In this document: positions 13,301 to 25,100 of the stretch, piece after piece
Numbering within the stretch: the stretch's first letter is position 1
Layout: the number at the start of each line of letters is the position of its first letter
NCBI GenBank assembly: GCA_964020085.1
Contig: OZ026606.1
Span: forward strand, 24,210,073-24,274,072
DNA from: Micromussa lordhowensis
Taxonomy: Eukaryota > Cnidaria > Anthozoa > Scleractinia > Lobophylliidae
Length of the DNA stretch: 64,000 nt
Direction of reading: 5' to 3'
Notes under the pieces: model-generated
Database searches by the model: none
Told to the model about the DNA's origin: nothing
The model's input: only the letters and a program-made list of their open reading frames with translations
Program-made: the position numbers and the translations under genes

Positions 13301-13333
13301 AAACTTTGAGAGGCCACGCAAACGGCTCGCCAT
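1372..13333 (-). CDS. ECI2: Enoyl-CoA delta isomerase 2 (ACBP + crotonase domains), 8 exons
   Basis: Exons on the minus strand, in coding order: 13333-13127, 12152-12054, 6847-6802, 6715-6546, 4829-4654, 4253-4043, 3357-3214, 1527-1372. Phases agree throughout and give 402 codons, close to vertebrate ECI2. The product moves cis/trans-3 double bonds of unsaturated fatty acyl-CoAs to trans-2 for beta-oxidation. The N-terminus ([14 protein letters not shown], basic and hydrophobic) looks like a mitochondrial presequence. An acyl-CoA-binding domain follows ([29 protein letters not shown]), then a crotonase-fold isomerase domain with VNGPAVGIS and the SPEGCSS stretch holding the expected catalytic Glu. 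The last residues are AKL, a peroxisomal PTS1 variant. An upstream in-frame ATG at 13369 would add 12 residues; 13333 was chosen because it begins the presequence-like segment. Intron 2 (6848-12053) hosts a DIRS-like element and a SINE. It diverges from NEURL2. Confidence 0.95.
1789..2270 (+). repeat. tRNA-derived SINE, split by a MITE at 1853-2081
   Basis: Head GGTTGGCGCAGTGGTGAGAG (A box) and CCCAGGTTTGATTCCGGACC (B box) at 1795-1850. The body resumes at about 2088 with GTGGGTTGAGTTTGTTGTTG, then CCTCTCCTCAAAAACCAACA and the GAACAAGTTCTTGTGAACTC tail. The interrupting piece has its own inverted ends. Confidence 0.75.
1853..2081. repeat. MITE with GGGGC(C/T) termini nested in the SINE
   Basis: Left end GGGGCCCGTTTCCCGAAAGC with GGAAAGTTTTCGGG; right end CGAAAACTTTTCGGGACC through AAACAAGCCCC. 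The imperfect inverted repeats are about 45 bp. Confidence 0.65.
2325..2524. repeat. Palindromic MITE in ECI2 intron 7
   Basis: Arms start AATAGGCCCTTTGCAGGATC and end with its complement. About 90-bp arms pair almost perfectly around an approximately 25-bp loop, which explains the similar translations on both strands. Confidence 0.88.
6975..7275 (-). repeat. tRNA-derived SINE in ECI2 intron 2
   Basis: On the minus strand the head reads GGTGGTCTCATGGTTAGTGC (A box, 7242-7262) and GGGTTCGAGCCC (B box, 7209-7220). The tail contains TACACCTGGGTGGAGAG and CCCCTGGACGGGATGCTAG in plus orientation. Over 200 bp of conserved-looking tail suggests a SINE with a central domain. Same strand as ECI2. Confidence 0.72.
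7874..9017 (+). pseudogene. Gag-like remains of the DIRS-like element
   Basis: Fragments in three frames. [15 protein letters not shown] (about 8470-8515) and [15 protein letters not shown] (about 8655-8700) are homologous to the gag of the 47-kb element. A zinc knuckle C-x2-C-x4-H-x4-C ([14 protein letters not shown]) follows near 8910-8955. Several frameshifts. Confidence 0.65.
9108..10671 (+). pseudogene. RT-RNase H of the DIRS-like element, with internal stops
   Basis: RT blocks [34 protein letters not shown] (motif A Asp) and [15 protein letters not shown] precede a stop at 9597-9599. HILDDFF (the DD motif) comes next, then another stop near 9662. From 9739 a long frame holds the connection and RNase H domain with [24 protein letters not shown] and EIADALS, so all four acidic positions remain. 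Confidence 0.82.
10762..11535 (+). pseudogene. Tyrosine recombinase remains of the DIRS-like element
   Basis: N-terminal part [17 protein letters not shown], then a frame-broken middle, then a C-terminal part with the H-x-x-R box [21 protein letters not shown] and the tyrosine in LYIRTPQST. The middle region with the first catalytic Arg is frame-broken. Confidence 0.75.
12421..12497. repeat. Purine-rich low-complexity tract
   Basis: About 75 bp of GGGAGGGGAGAG-type sequence in ECI2 intron 1. It could form a triplex; no coding signal. Confidence 0.85.
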
Positions 13334-13582
13334 ATTGTACCTAGAACATACCAGGAGACATTCTAACATGGCGGATCTGTTAATAAACGAGAAACCGCTG
13401 ACAAATCTTGAGTCGAGAGCGACCATTTGGTCACGAAACGTCAATATATACTTTATTTTGATGCTGGTTTCAATAGCTTTGCTACAGTTATGAAGCTTTT
13501 TGACGCTAGGAACAGCATTGGTCATTTCCTAAGACGTATTCTGTGGGAAACGTAACCAGAGACGACAAAATCCGTTGCAAAA
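13334..13582. promoter_or_regulatory. Bidirectional promoter ECI2 / NEURL2
   Basis: Two start codons lie 249 bp apart and point away from each other. AACATGGCGGA at 13365-13375 resembles a YY1 site on the plus strand. No TATA box was evident. Confidence 0.65.
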
Positions 13583-16575
13583 ATGATGCGCTTCCACGAT
13601 CGACACGGAACCCATGTTAAACTTTCACCATCAAAAACATCTGCGACGAGATTCAAGAGCTTTGCTAATGCGGTGGTTTTCAGTCATCGCCCGTTAGCAT
13701 TTGGTGAGACATTCCTTTTTGAGATCGAAGAGCAGGAAAAAGATTGGTCGGGCCATGTCCGCTGCGGAATAACAACACACAACCCGCAAAACATGAAAAG
13801 CGTACCGCCGTATTTACTGCCAGACATGGCGCAAATGGGAAGAACTTGGGTGTTTGCGATCAAGTCCACCATGAAAAAACCATTAGGCGATGAACATTTT
13901 AAGGACTATGGGAGCCACAATTATCAACGGCAAGCAGCAGGAGACAAAGATAATAATCCCATGTTTTGTGGTAAAAAAGCACAAGAGGGAGAACTTAAAC
14001 CCACCGATGTCGGGTCGCGTATAGGAGTTAAAGTCAGCCCCACTGGAGAACTGTATTTCTTCGTTAATGGCATGAAATTCGGCCCCTGTGCTCTGGATGT
14101 TCCAGTCGACAAGGATCTCTTTGTGGCTGTCGATGTTTATGGAACAACAAAACGGGTGCAAATCATACAATGTGGAGGTATACGTTTCTAAGAAATTAAG
14201 CTGGTCCAGGGTAGGGTAGGTGAGGTCGGGGCTACTCCCTTAGAATTACCGTCATTTCGCTACATGTTAGATCGTGCCAACCAATAGTTAGAACGCTCCA
14301 CACAGGCTTAGTGCGCTACCTCAATGAAAGAACAAGGAATAATCTATATGTGCGAAGGAACAAACTGACTTGGAGCGAAGTGACCAGATAGCCTCCCTTA
14401 TATGGGCTATATAGGTATGTGCGGCTGCAAGGGGTATGGTTTTTTAGCTATTGTGGTCAGAAATAGGGTATTGATTTTGGCCATTAATACACATATTTTT
14501 TTTTGGGGGGGGGGGAGGGGGTTTACACATCTCCAAGAGAAATTTTTGTTCCGATCAGTGGATCAGAAAATGTGGATCTCAAGGGAGGGTGAAGAGAAAT
14601 TGACTGACATACCAATTTCATTAGCTTATTGATGCACAATGATGCATTACCAGAGTCTGTTGGATTGAATAAATCAGTATTGACGTATTTAAGTCTTGTG
14701 TTTTTGGGGTAAGAAATTTTGACGCCAAGTATTTTTTTGGGTGTAAAATTTTCAGGCTGGCGTATTTTTTTGGGTTTGCACTATGAAGCTCTGTCAGACC
14801 CCTCTCCCCGTTGTGTATACTGCGAGTACCCCCCGGGCTTTAGTTTTGAATTGGGTATTTTTAGAAGAAGCTCCATTTTCATTATTGTTGGTGAGACCAT
14901 CAACAAAAGCCCTTTACAAAGTGGTTAACATCAGTCTGAACTAGGGAACTAATTGTAAGGCAGGTCTGCGATAGGGTATCGATTAAAGGTTAGGAAAAAT
15001 CACAGATTCCTGTCTTAATTAAGGGTAAGGGGTTTGGGAAGCAGGCCGCATACCCCCTCCCCCCTCCTGGGAGGTGAGGCCCGACCTTCAGGGTGGGTTG
15101 GTGTCTGGAAGGAGCGAGGTAGTTGTTAGCAGTGAATAGAGTTAGGTATTTAAGCTGATAACTGCAATCTTGAGAGCAAAAATAAAATTAAACTTGGAAT
15201 AAGGTTATTTACTTTTTTGATTACTGCATTCAGTCCCAATTAAAAATTAAAGATGCCTATAATTTACTTGCCCTCAAAATATTATCCTGTTCAACTTATC
15301 GAAATATACATGGTTGCTATGCCCCTGTATCAGTTCACTTCACTTTTAGCCATAACCCCCTGGGGGTATTGGACAACCCCTGTATACCTCAGAGAAACTA
15401 TTTCAACCAGGAAAGGCAAGTTGAAAGAAGCCTGCAAGCAGGCTCTCATCCTTGGTGGCACGAGCAAAGTCGTTGGTGAACGAAGCAAGCTGGTGAGAAT
15501 GAGAGCCTTGAATACAGTCCCTCCGAAGGTGTCAACAACTTGTTAGCTTTATGTGTCAAATTGTTAGCCAATAGAAATTGAGAAAATCATCAACAAACAT
15601 GATAGCAAATTGCATGTGGAGGCTTTAGTTCTAATTATGCAAATAACACTCGTGTTTTGCTGCTCACGACATTGGACATCTGTAATTGCTGCATAATCTA
15701 AGTGATTTTCCCTCCTTTACCTGATTCTGAATCATGCTATCACTAACAGTATCTGAATATTACCCTTCACAAACGTTTTTGATCATCACTACAGTTGCAA
15801 ACAGTTAAAATATGAAACAACAATATCCCTTCATTCTGAAAGACAATTTACAGCTTTTTCCTGTTCATGTTTTAGATTCACCAGATTACATTTGCTTCAA
15901 TGGAAAGTTTTTGACAAGTTTCCAGGATAAGTCCCACGCTTGAATTCCCGGACACCATGCCATGTTTGTGTTTGATAATTGCCGCTGGTTTTGGTCATAT
16001 TAATAGGACCTGTTATTTTTTACCAATCAGAATGCTACGTTTGTGGGCGAATGCGCTGTATTTGGAAAACAATGCCTTCCATGCAGGCTCTCATTTGCTC
16101 TCACCGGCTTGCTTCACTCGCTTACTTATCTCTTGCAACTTTACTTCTGGAGCAACGCCCCACAATGCACGAGAGCCTGCTTGCAGGCTAGTTGAAAAGT
16201 TAAGAAGCTAGTGCTGAATTAAACTCATTAAAAAAGCAGCCACTGGATTCTGATTCTGAACTTCCATCTACAAAGGTGGAAGGTAAAAGCTTTAGCACCC
16301 CATCCCATATATACAGTACATAACCCTATGTGTACTTTGCCTATGCAGCAACATCATGTAACACTGGAAATCACAATGGGGGGAAATAATATGAATTACA
16401 AGACTTCTGTGACTTGATAATAACTGCTCAATGTTTATGTGACTTTTCTGTTTCTTTAGTTCCCTCCCTTCTTGACCTGTGCTGTGAAAACATCAAGAAA
16501 CTTGTGGCAAAGCAAACTGACGTGGAACTTCTTCCCATACCAGTGCAGCTAAAAAATTACATTGCTACATTTTAA
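13583..16575 (+). CDS. NEURL2: Neuralized-like protein 2: NHR domain plus SOCS box, 2 exons
   Basis: Exon 1 is 13583-14177 and exon 2 is 16460-16575. The join falls in codon 199 (phase 1) and gives 236 residues. Exon 1 encodes one neuralized homology repeat (MRFHDRHGTHVKLSPS at the start, VDVYGTTKRVQII at the end), the protein-recognition module of neuralized E3 proteins. Exon 2 follows a good polypyrimidine-AG and encodes a SOCS box: the BC box SLLDLCCENI fits the (S/T)LxxxCxxxI consensus, and LPIP fits the Cullin-5 type Cul box, before KNYIATF and TAA. In vertebrates NEURL2 (Ozz) is a substrate adaptor of an Elongin B/C-Cullin 5 ubiquitin ligase. Read without the splice, exon 1 would stop four codons later and lose the SOCS box. 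The start is the first of two adjacent ATGs. The 2.3-kb intron is repeat-rich. Confidence 0.9.
14178..15428. other. NEURL2 intron 5' half, low-complexity and decayed repeats
   Basis: Contains a T/G homopolymer run at about 14500, several GGGTA/GGGTATTG-like repeats (14.4-15.0 kb) and C-rich stretches near 15050. No gene signal. Probably decayed transposon sequence. Confidence 0.5.
15429..16190. repeat. DNA element with AGCCTGCAAGCAGGCT ends in NEURL2 intron
   Basis: Left end AGCCTGCAAGCAGGCTCTCA and right end GAGAGCCTGCTTGCAGGCTA are inverted, and each end is itself palindromic. The 760-bp interior has no recognisable gene. Confidence 0.6.
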
Positions 16576-16659
16576 CAAGAAAGAACTAGAACAACAATAG
16601 TTATGCTAAGTAATATTATTATTATGACTTACATTAGATTTCATCTATGAAGTTTACTA

Positions 16660-16936
16660 CAGTAAAAACCTGTGTATAAGAACCTGTTAGGCTAAAATTT
16701 TCCAGGAAAGCACCCTTCACATAAGAACCATTCTAGGCAAAAATCTCAAGACAGGTTCTCATTTTCAAAATATAGGAGTTTTTTTCTAACATAATACAGT
16801 ACATAACATGCGATACAGAAAAAGGTAACAAAAACTAATTGTTAATGATTCAATATCAAAGGAACACCCATCAGTACAAGTTAAAATAAAAAAAAAAAAA
16901 AAAAAACCTACTAGGTTCTTATATGCAGGTTTATTG
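16660..16936. repeat. Tc1/mariner-type MITE downstream of NEURL2
   Basis: CAGTAAAAACCTGTGTATAA at the left and, on the opposite strand, CAATAAACCTGCATATAA at the right, each next to TA. The interior has a poly(A) run near 16889. Confidence 0.6.
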
Positions 16937-17798
16937 TATTTTAACCTACTGGTAAACAAAGAAAGTACACAAGTGTGTTTCCTCACTATGAAGACTTCAC
17001 ACTACACTACAAAGACTTCACACTACAAATTGTATTTCTATGTTAAATAAAATCGGTATGTAGTAGAACAGCATGCCAGTCAGCAGGTTGTATTTATGGA
17101 GAATTAAATTAGGATAAACATTAGTCTCTAAAGAAACTGGTCACAGCAACAGATTAGGTAGTTTGAAAGATGAAGTTCAACTGTAGTTTTCTCTGTAACA
17201 AAGCTTTGTAAATATTTACAAAAAGCGACTACAAACAGCAGCACCACTGTCTGTTCATTGTTTGCACTTTAGTAGTTGCTTGACACCATAACAAAACGTT
17301 TCCTTTCAGTAACAAGACCTACACCTACACTGTAAACAGACAAATCTCTTTTTCAGTTGCTGCAGCAAAGTATTGTTCAATTGCTGAAACAGCTACAAAA
17401 TATCATGAAAAGGAATGAAGAGTCCTGCTATATTTTAACATGTATATAGGTTGTTTCCTCAAAGGAAATTAAATATTGAGTAGTACATAATTAGTTTTCT
17501 TCACAAAATCTAAGCTAAGTGGCATTTGTTGGGACTCTGTTTCTTGAATCTTGATTGATGACAAGAACACTGCTAAAAACAAATTTATTTAACTGAACAC
17601 TGGAAAGGAAAGCTACATATACATCTACAATACATGTCTGGATACATCTATGTAACACAGAGCTAAGTATCCCAACAAAATATCTGAGATTATTATTAGT
17701 AACTTGTGCATGTGTGTGTGTGTATTATCATATTATTAACAATATTAATGCTACATACGAGTTAATACAGAATGTATTGGTGATCTGTAGAGTACACA

Positions 17799-18248
17799 TT
17801 ACTGTATGTCACTGATTTTACAGTGTATGGAAGAAGTTAACTTCCTGCTCTGGATATATTTATGATAGAGACTTAACTGACTCAGACAAAAAGAGCATGC
17901 CAATGGTTGGCTGGATTTACCAACCAGATACATAAGGTGCATGGCAAGATGAAAGCGTGTCCAGAACACAAGGCAGAAGAGGTTGCTTGAGATAATGTTA
18001 TTGAAAATGTTCTGCAATTCATACTTTTTGGGCTGAGTCTTTAAAATCTCTAGCAATAAACTGTTCTCAAATGACATCATGGCCACATAGGTGTTGCAAA
18101 ACAATCCAATCATTGGCCTCCATGTTGGTTTCCCAAACCAATCGTGTAGGAGTTGAAGTCTTTTCTCACGTGAACACTTTCTTTTGTTCCAATAAATTTG
18201 AATGGCTGCTGGCAACATGAGTGAAAATGCTCTATGGTACATGTACAA
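17799..18248 (-). CDS. Unidentified 149-codon open frame, doubtful gene
   Basis: A minus-strand frame of 149 residues that is long for this AT-rich context. It is hydrophobic in places (IGLFCNTYVAMMSFENSLLL, FNNIISSNLFCLVFW) with a basic N-terminal third (YWNKRKCSREKRLQ). I recognise no family. It lies 377 bp beyond the SEH1L stop on the same strand, so it may be SEH1L 3' UTR, a decayed transposon fragment, or chance. Confidence 0.2.
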   Translation of the reverse strand: MYMYHRAFSLMLPAAIQIYWNKRKCSREKRLQLLHDWFGKPTWRPMIGLFCNTYVAMMSFENSLLLEILKTQPKKYELQNIFNNIISSNLFCLVFWTRFHLAMHLMYLVGKSSQPLACSFCLSQLSLYHKYIQSRKLTSSIHCKISDIQ

Positions 18249-18624
18249 TGATTCACTTTAAAAATACACCAGTCACAATACAGTGAACCACTGGACTGCT
18301 ATGCTATTAATAAAATCAAACTCCTATAGGCAGATATATCACTCGCGCTCACGGGAGGCAATAACTGTTAAACCCTCAATGATGTGAAACATGTCTTTTT
18401 AAAAAATTAATATATTTCAACCTTCTACAAGCTTTGACAATGAGTGCCTGCTTAGAGGAGGCTGAACAGTGTTAGAAATCATTTCGACCAAATGCCCTGT
18501 ATAATGCTAAGCAATTCCTCTAGAGCTGGTCTCAGTACAAAAGCAAGTAACTTTTTAGCCCAATTTCTTCAGTGTAAAGTAGTAAAAAACAGGTGTCAAT
18601 AATAACTGAGAACTGCTGTTTTAA

Positions 18625-21600
18625 TCATGGGTACAACATTGTTTGTGTCTTGAATGCTGAAGCCATTGCTGTCTTGGCATCTTGCCCAGCCATACTCAGT
18701 CCATTTGTAGGTCCTGGTGTACCATCTCCACGCAAAACTGCAATACACTTCCAGTTGCCAAGGTAGTTTGCTGAAATCAATTACAAACAAGGCAATTACC
18801 TCATTAGCACCTCAATAAACATGCCTTGCCCAAAAACAATGCACAAGGGCAACAGCTGCAACGGACAGACAGTCACATAGGCAGACAGACAATAACACAC
18901 TGCCTTCTTTCTCTAGTTTTAACTTTACCTTTCCATAATCGTACGCATCCATCATCCCCAGATGAAGCCAGAATAGTACCTGTCACATTCCACTCAACCC
19001 GCCAAACCTGCGGCATAATTATTTAAATGTTTAAGGCTTGCTCGTGTTGATCATATTAAAAATACATTGTATGTGCTCAAGGCAATCCCAACAGACAAGG
19101 GTGTAGGGTCAATTTCTGTACCTATTGCTACAACAAAATTAATCCATAGAAAGCCCATTATATTAAATTATTTATCAAATGGACTTTCTTCTATAGATGC
19201 AAATGTTAGAGCCAGTTTGAGCTGTAGTCTGACTAGTAAGACTAGAGGTGTCTGACAGTATGCAATAACATCTGCCAGGCGTAAGGGTTTTGCACATAAA
19301 TAATGATGCAAACCTCACCTGGGACTTGTGGTCACTGAATTGGGCTGCCAGGCTGTTTTCAAGTTTGGCAAAATTTCCTCCTGTCCCTGTTCCTTGCTCG
19401 CTGTAAGGTCAAAATAACCAGCATATGGCAATTATGATAAAAACTGCAGGTCCAACATTTGAATACGAGATCAACGTACACATACACAACACACTTTAGA
19501 GTGGCTTTCAAGATAATGTACTTTAGATGGTGTAAAGTTAACTCTATGCTCATCATTAAACCATGCAAGAATTTCGTGAAAGAAGTTTACGCCAATAGGC
19601 CACTCTGGAAATGCATGTTCCAGGGAATCAGGGGATTTACACAAACAACAATCTTCTTTCGGATATTTTGAACCTCTTGAGCTCCTTTTTGGTCACTAAA
19701 ATACAGTGTAATAATTTAAAGGGGAATTGTCTCAATTTGTTGTCGGTCGAGAGGTGAGGTATAATTTTAAATAATTTTTTCCATTTATCTTATATTCCAG
19801 AGCAATGTTTGACCCAAGACTTGACGGCTGTAGGGTCCGTAGCTGTGACGAACATTGATAACAAATGATGTGCTGACCCTTTATTATGTGCCTCTTAAAC
19901 AAAAGACTACTCTTCCATGTGGTGTAATCACAGCTGCGGCTATGAACACCACTGTGTGGTAATTAACATGCAACCTGTGCTGAGCTTATCATTGTCAGTA
20001 CTTATTATTTTTCTCCACACATTTAAATCAATCTTACCCATATGGTTTGAGCATCATTATACGAACATCCTTGGAAGCAATAGCCAAAAGGTGATAAGAT
20101 CTAACAGCCAGGCACAGAAAAATAATACAAACTGATATTAAATAAACCAGGTTTCAATAACTCTTACTTGTAAATCATTGCCAATCATTTTTCTTAATTC
20201 AAGAGCATGTCATTAATACTAAGGAACTAAATTTACCTTCCTAGATTTGGAGCAAAAGCAACATCATGAACAGCATCTGTTATTGCCATAAGCGTTTCAA
20301 GTCTTTGCCACTTTCTGTGGGTAGTGAAAACCAGCTTTCAATTTAGTCAAAACATTATGTACTAAATGACTGTATATTTCAGAAACTATGTACACATCCA
20401 CTTTAAATCAACAATCTTTGACTTAAAAAATACAGACCTGCTTGCTTCATTGTATTCATGTATTTGAACTTTGCCTCCTGCACTTGTGTTTGGATCATCA
20501 CTACCTACAGCCAGCATTGGTGCATGCACTCTAATTAAGGAGAGATTATAATTAGTGGCATTGTACTCCAACCGTAATATTACACTATAAGATTAAATGA
20601 TCAAATCTATATTTTTTGTAGATGTGCAATGCTTTCGAGTGGTATATACCATAAATATCCCACAAGTCACTTGCAATTTCTTAGTACACAGAAGAGCCTT
20701 TAGGTGAGTGCTTGTGTATACCAAGAAAATAAAAATGACAACTGACAAGCGGGATATTGCATGTTTTACCATGAGAGAGCGGTGCATAACTATTTTATAC
20801 CACACCATAGAAAATTGTGGCCAATGTAATCAATGCGACATAGGTGCAGCAAACGATGGGAAGGTTGGGTGTATTACCACTGAGAAAACAATGGCTTTCC
20901 TGTATTCTGATTGGCTGTATTTTCTATAGTATGGTATAAATATGGATGTCTTCTTTTGTAAGGAATATTTTCAGGGAATCATTTCTTAACCTGTTATTTG
21001 CTGTGAATGTTTGCTGGCAGCAGAAATTCCACATTAAGAATTTTTGGTATAGAAGCCTGGGTTTTTTAAGTTTTTGTTAATAATTATTAAAAGCTTTTTT
21101 AAAGCGTCAAGGAAAATAATTTACTATAGATATTAGATTGCTTACGTGTGATATAGGATGATTTAGTTAATTTGATTTTCAAAAGGAGACAAAACCTATA
21201 GGCCGACATGAAGGAGAGTGTTTCTGACTAAAATCAACATGGCATTAACTAAAAGCTGACCAGTACAGTTATGGGAACATGAAACAAACACTGAAAATGT
21301 ATCCCAATCATGGCCATAACCCATAACATCTGAAACGGCTGAGTGTGCTTGATTTTCTCTTGATGCTACAGGTGAAATCGCCTGTTGTTGATAGAATTCA
21401 CCCACAAAGTAACAAGTTTGCTACAGGTGTGGAGAACAAGGCTACAGGTGACTCAAAACGTTAATGACAGTCTTGTATCTGTCAAATATAATTCGTACGT
21501 ATTTAACAGTACTGTATGCTCTGATAAGTTGCTGTAAGACTTAGCTACTAGGTAAATTACCGGTAACCGCTGTACTGAGAAATAAGTACTATGAGCATTT

Positions 21601-21906
21601 CAAGGGAATAATTTTCATCAGGTTCCATCCCTTTCCATGCTAGGAGAAGAGGGTAAAAACTGGACTCATGACATGGAGTGCAATAACAAGTACTACCCAG
21701 TAATATTAGTATTAATTTTCTTCAATTAAAAAAAATATTTTAGTACCTTGATAAGTTCCATGATACGCAGCTACAACTTAATTTATGTTGGATTTCATTC
21801 TACAACAAAAGGACATTATTAGTTTTATTATGCTGAGTAAAATGTAATTTACTTAAAAAATAATAATACATGTATGATATATTAAGACACTTATTGTATA
21901 TTTCTG

Positions 21907-21941
<35 letters not shown>

Positions 21942-22124
21942 GAGACTTTTCATTGGCTTAGCCATCATGGTATATGAGCCATTATACCATGATCTACAAA
22001 AATGGCGTGCGTATGCGTGATTTTTTGGGCCTTTTTGTTTTCATTGTAGTCTAGTTCTTTATTTTTTGGGGGCGCTTTTAATAAAACAATTATTCCACTC
22101 GCACTTGTTGAATATGAGATGATT

Positions 22125-22198
<74 letters not shown>

Positions 22199-25100
22199 TT
22201 AAATATACTGTAAAAGAGCTCATCCTTGATGCACTGGCACTACTAATGTTTCGTTTTGTCATTAAAGTGGCAAGTGGTAAATCATTTTCAAAGTGGCAGC
22301 CACTCACTTGTAATAACCAATGACTTAAATTCATGATATCAGGGGCTTCATAAATTCTTACAGTACCATCCTTTGAACATGTGGCCTGGAAAAATATGAA
22401 ACCAAATTAACATTCATTTAATTTTACATAAAATTTATTTTACACCCTAACAATTCCTTAAAAAATGTGAGATTGCAATATTAGGAATATCAGAAATGGC
22501 TTGCAAAAGCCTGAAGAAGTACAAGGAAATGTTCAGTGCACGAAGATAGCCATATGCTATGCCTTACCAGTTGTAATCCTAAATGTTTTGGAGCAAACTT
22601 GACATCAGTTACAGAGGTCCTACTATCTACAAGTGAGGTTCTTTTAACCTAATAATATTAAAAAAGTCAGAAATGCCACTTGGAATAAACTTAAAATAAA
22701 TATTTTATTACTAAAATGAAATATTGCATGGTCATGTTTGAGGGCCAAATGACATCAGTATCCCATTATTTAAGAAAAATAGTTTTAAATGCAATGAATG
22801 TAAAGCATACAGTCTACATTGTAGATCTTATTTTAATTCTAACAACCAGTAATTGAATTTTTTTGAAAGGTAAATCAAAATTCAGAGACAGGATAACAGC
22901 AGAAGGAGAAAATAAGATCGAAATTTAAGATTAGCACGGACTTATAATTTTAGTTTGTTAGATCAGGGCATGTGATATATGGCCTTACCCAATGGCTTTG
23001 TCCTTGTGATATACCATCACCAGACCCTACAACTGAAAGGGAATTAAATTTTTAAAATAATTTTGACCTGTATAATATTAACCAAGAGTGAGGTCTTTAC
23101 AAAAAAATCTCAAACTGAGACCTTGCCGCATTGACCAAGTGATAATGACTAGGGCCAGGTTTTGAGGCTATTTTCTCATAAAGACTGAATGTTTGAGGTC
23201 ACTAGTAAGTTGTTTATTATACAATGTATGGCTTTAAGCTCTGTTTTTGCAGGCCTGTTATCAGTCCCTGGGCAATCAAATCAAAGCGCATGTTATAGGG
23301 GGTACAAACACAAGTCATAATTATAATAAATAATGCACTATTGCAACATGGATTTAGGAGCTCCATAATAAATAAAGTCATGTTTGTTTATCATACCTTG
23401 CTCTTCCCATACTGCAGCGGTTCTATCAAAAGAACAAGAAGCTAACACCTGGCCGAATTCTGGATGAGCCCAAGTTACTTTCCACACTGAACCTGAGTGA
23501 GTCTGAACAATACAGATTTAGTAAGTCTACAAGTAACTGAACTGTAAATTAATGCTGAATATGCACTGTCACCTTATGATTCAGGAGGGCAGATAATTTA
23601 AAGGAGACAAAATGCAAAATCAGGATGGCACAAAATGTCTCCAAACAGCAACCTGGAAAATCTAATAAAATACATGCTAAACACTGTACATCCAGCTATG
23701 CACATTGAAAAGTACATAGAAAAGCCCTATCCAACAGTCTGGAATGTGACATGTTATTACGTCACTAATATCTTGTACGTAGCGTCCTTTTTGTTGTTGT
23801 AAGAATTGTGTGGATTTAGATTAGAGAAACTTTGGTTTACACCACTTCTTGCATCCAATTTTCTGCTTGTCTAACAGGGATAACTTATTGATACATGGAA
23901 CTGAAAGCAATTTTTGCTAAGCTGGTGGATACTTTATATCATTTGCCAGAGTGTTATAAATTACACGTATTTGACTTTTAACTTTTGAACTAGCGTAAAC
24001 AATCTGGCAAAGACCATTGTGGTAGCACACAATGACACCAGCTTCTCCAAAGTACAGTCTTGAAAATCTAATTTTTTACATCCTGTTATAACTACACTTA
24101 CTAATGTCTGCTGATTTTTTTCCAGAGGATCCATGCCCCTTACAAAAGTTTTTAATTTGGTTGAACCCTCCACCTCTCACCTCAAGCTTCTCATTAAAAA
24201 CTTTAGCTTTAATTAAAACCTTTCTCTTCTCAAAACCCTTACTTGCAATGGGCATGGACATTTCAATGAACAGCATTCTTAAATGCATTTATTTAATAAT
24301 TCGTCAAGTTAAACTGAGGAAATGAGGACTATGACTGCATGTGTTTGGATTTCCAAGATCTCCAAAAGATGGCGCTTAGAAGACTGAGTTTTTTGCATAC
24401 GTTATTTCTCGAAAACGAAGTGCAAACCAACAAAATCATTTACGGAACAATGTTTTTCATGTCAACACAAGTCAGTCTACCAAAAATTAGCTTGATCCTG
24501 CAGAAAAAAATGAAAATCCGCTAAAAAAGCGATATACGCCCTTTTTGCAGGAAGCCCTTCAATTACTGAAGCACAGATTTTTTACGATTTTATTGCCCCG
24601 TTTTCTTTTTCTTTTTAGTTTTTATTGAGAAAACATATCAAGAACTCGACAAGACAGTGTATGACCACATTTCCAAACACCCTGAAGTTCATCAAAAATA
24701 CTCTGGTTAGCTTTATATTTTCAACTCTCTTCTCGGTGTTTGGAAATGTGTTCAAACGTGGTCTTTTACATTTGTTATGCATCAAAACTTCAGAAATGAA
24801 GAACACATAACATCAAAATAGAACTTTGAGATAAGATGAATGCATTTTTGTGAATATGCGCTATTTTTAAACCAACCTTCCAACTTGCTGTACAGTGCCA
24901 CTGACCATCGTCCCCAAGGTCCCACACCTAGTACAGAGTAGTTTCATAAAAGAGGCCTTATCACAGTTACACGGGTAAGCAACGCGGTCAGAAGTTAGTG
25001 TTTGTATGGGAATCCGATGGCAAATAACTTTTTCCAAAATTGAATTTTACACAATTTGTTAATCGCAACGTTATAATACTAAGTGGAAGATTGTATTCAC

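Larger units (their letters stand above)
16576..18624. other. Convergent intergenic gap NEURL2 / SEH1L
   Basis: About 2 kb between two stop codons. It holds the mariner-type MITE, a possible NEURL2 polyadenylation signal (AATAAA near 17046), a short (GT)n at about 17709, and one long open frame on the minus strand (17799-18248) described separately. Confidence 0.7.

Noticed and set aside
13239..13493. 84-codon plus-strand frame between ECI2 and NEURL2
   Set aside because: It is antisense to ECI2 exon 1 and its upstream region, with no recognisable protein.
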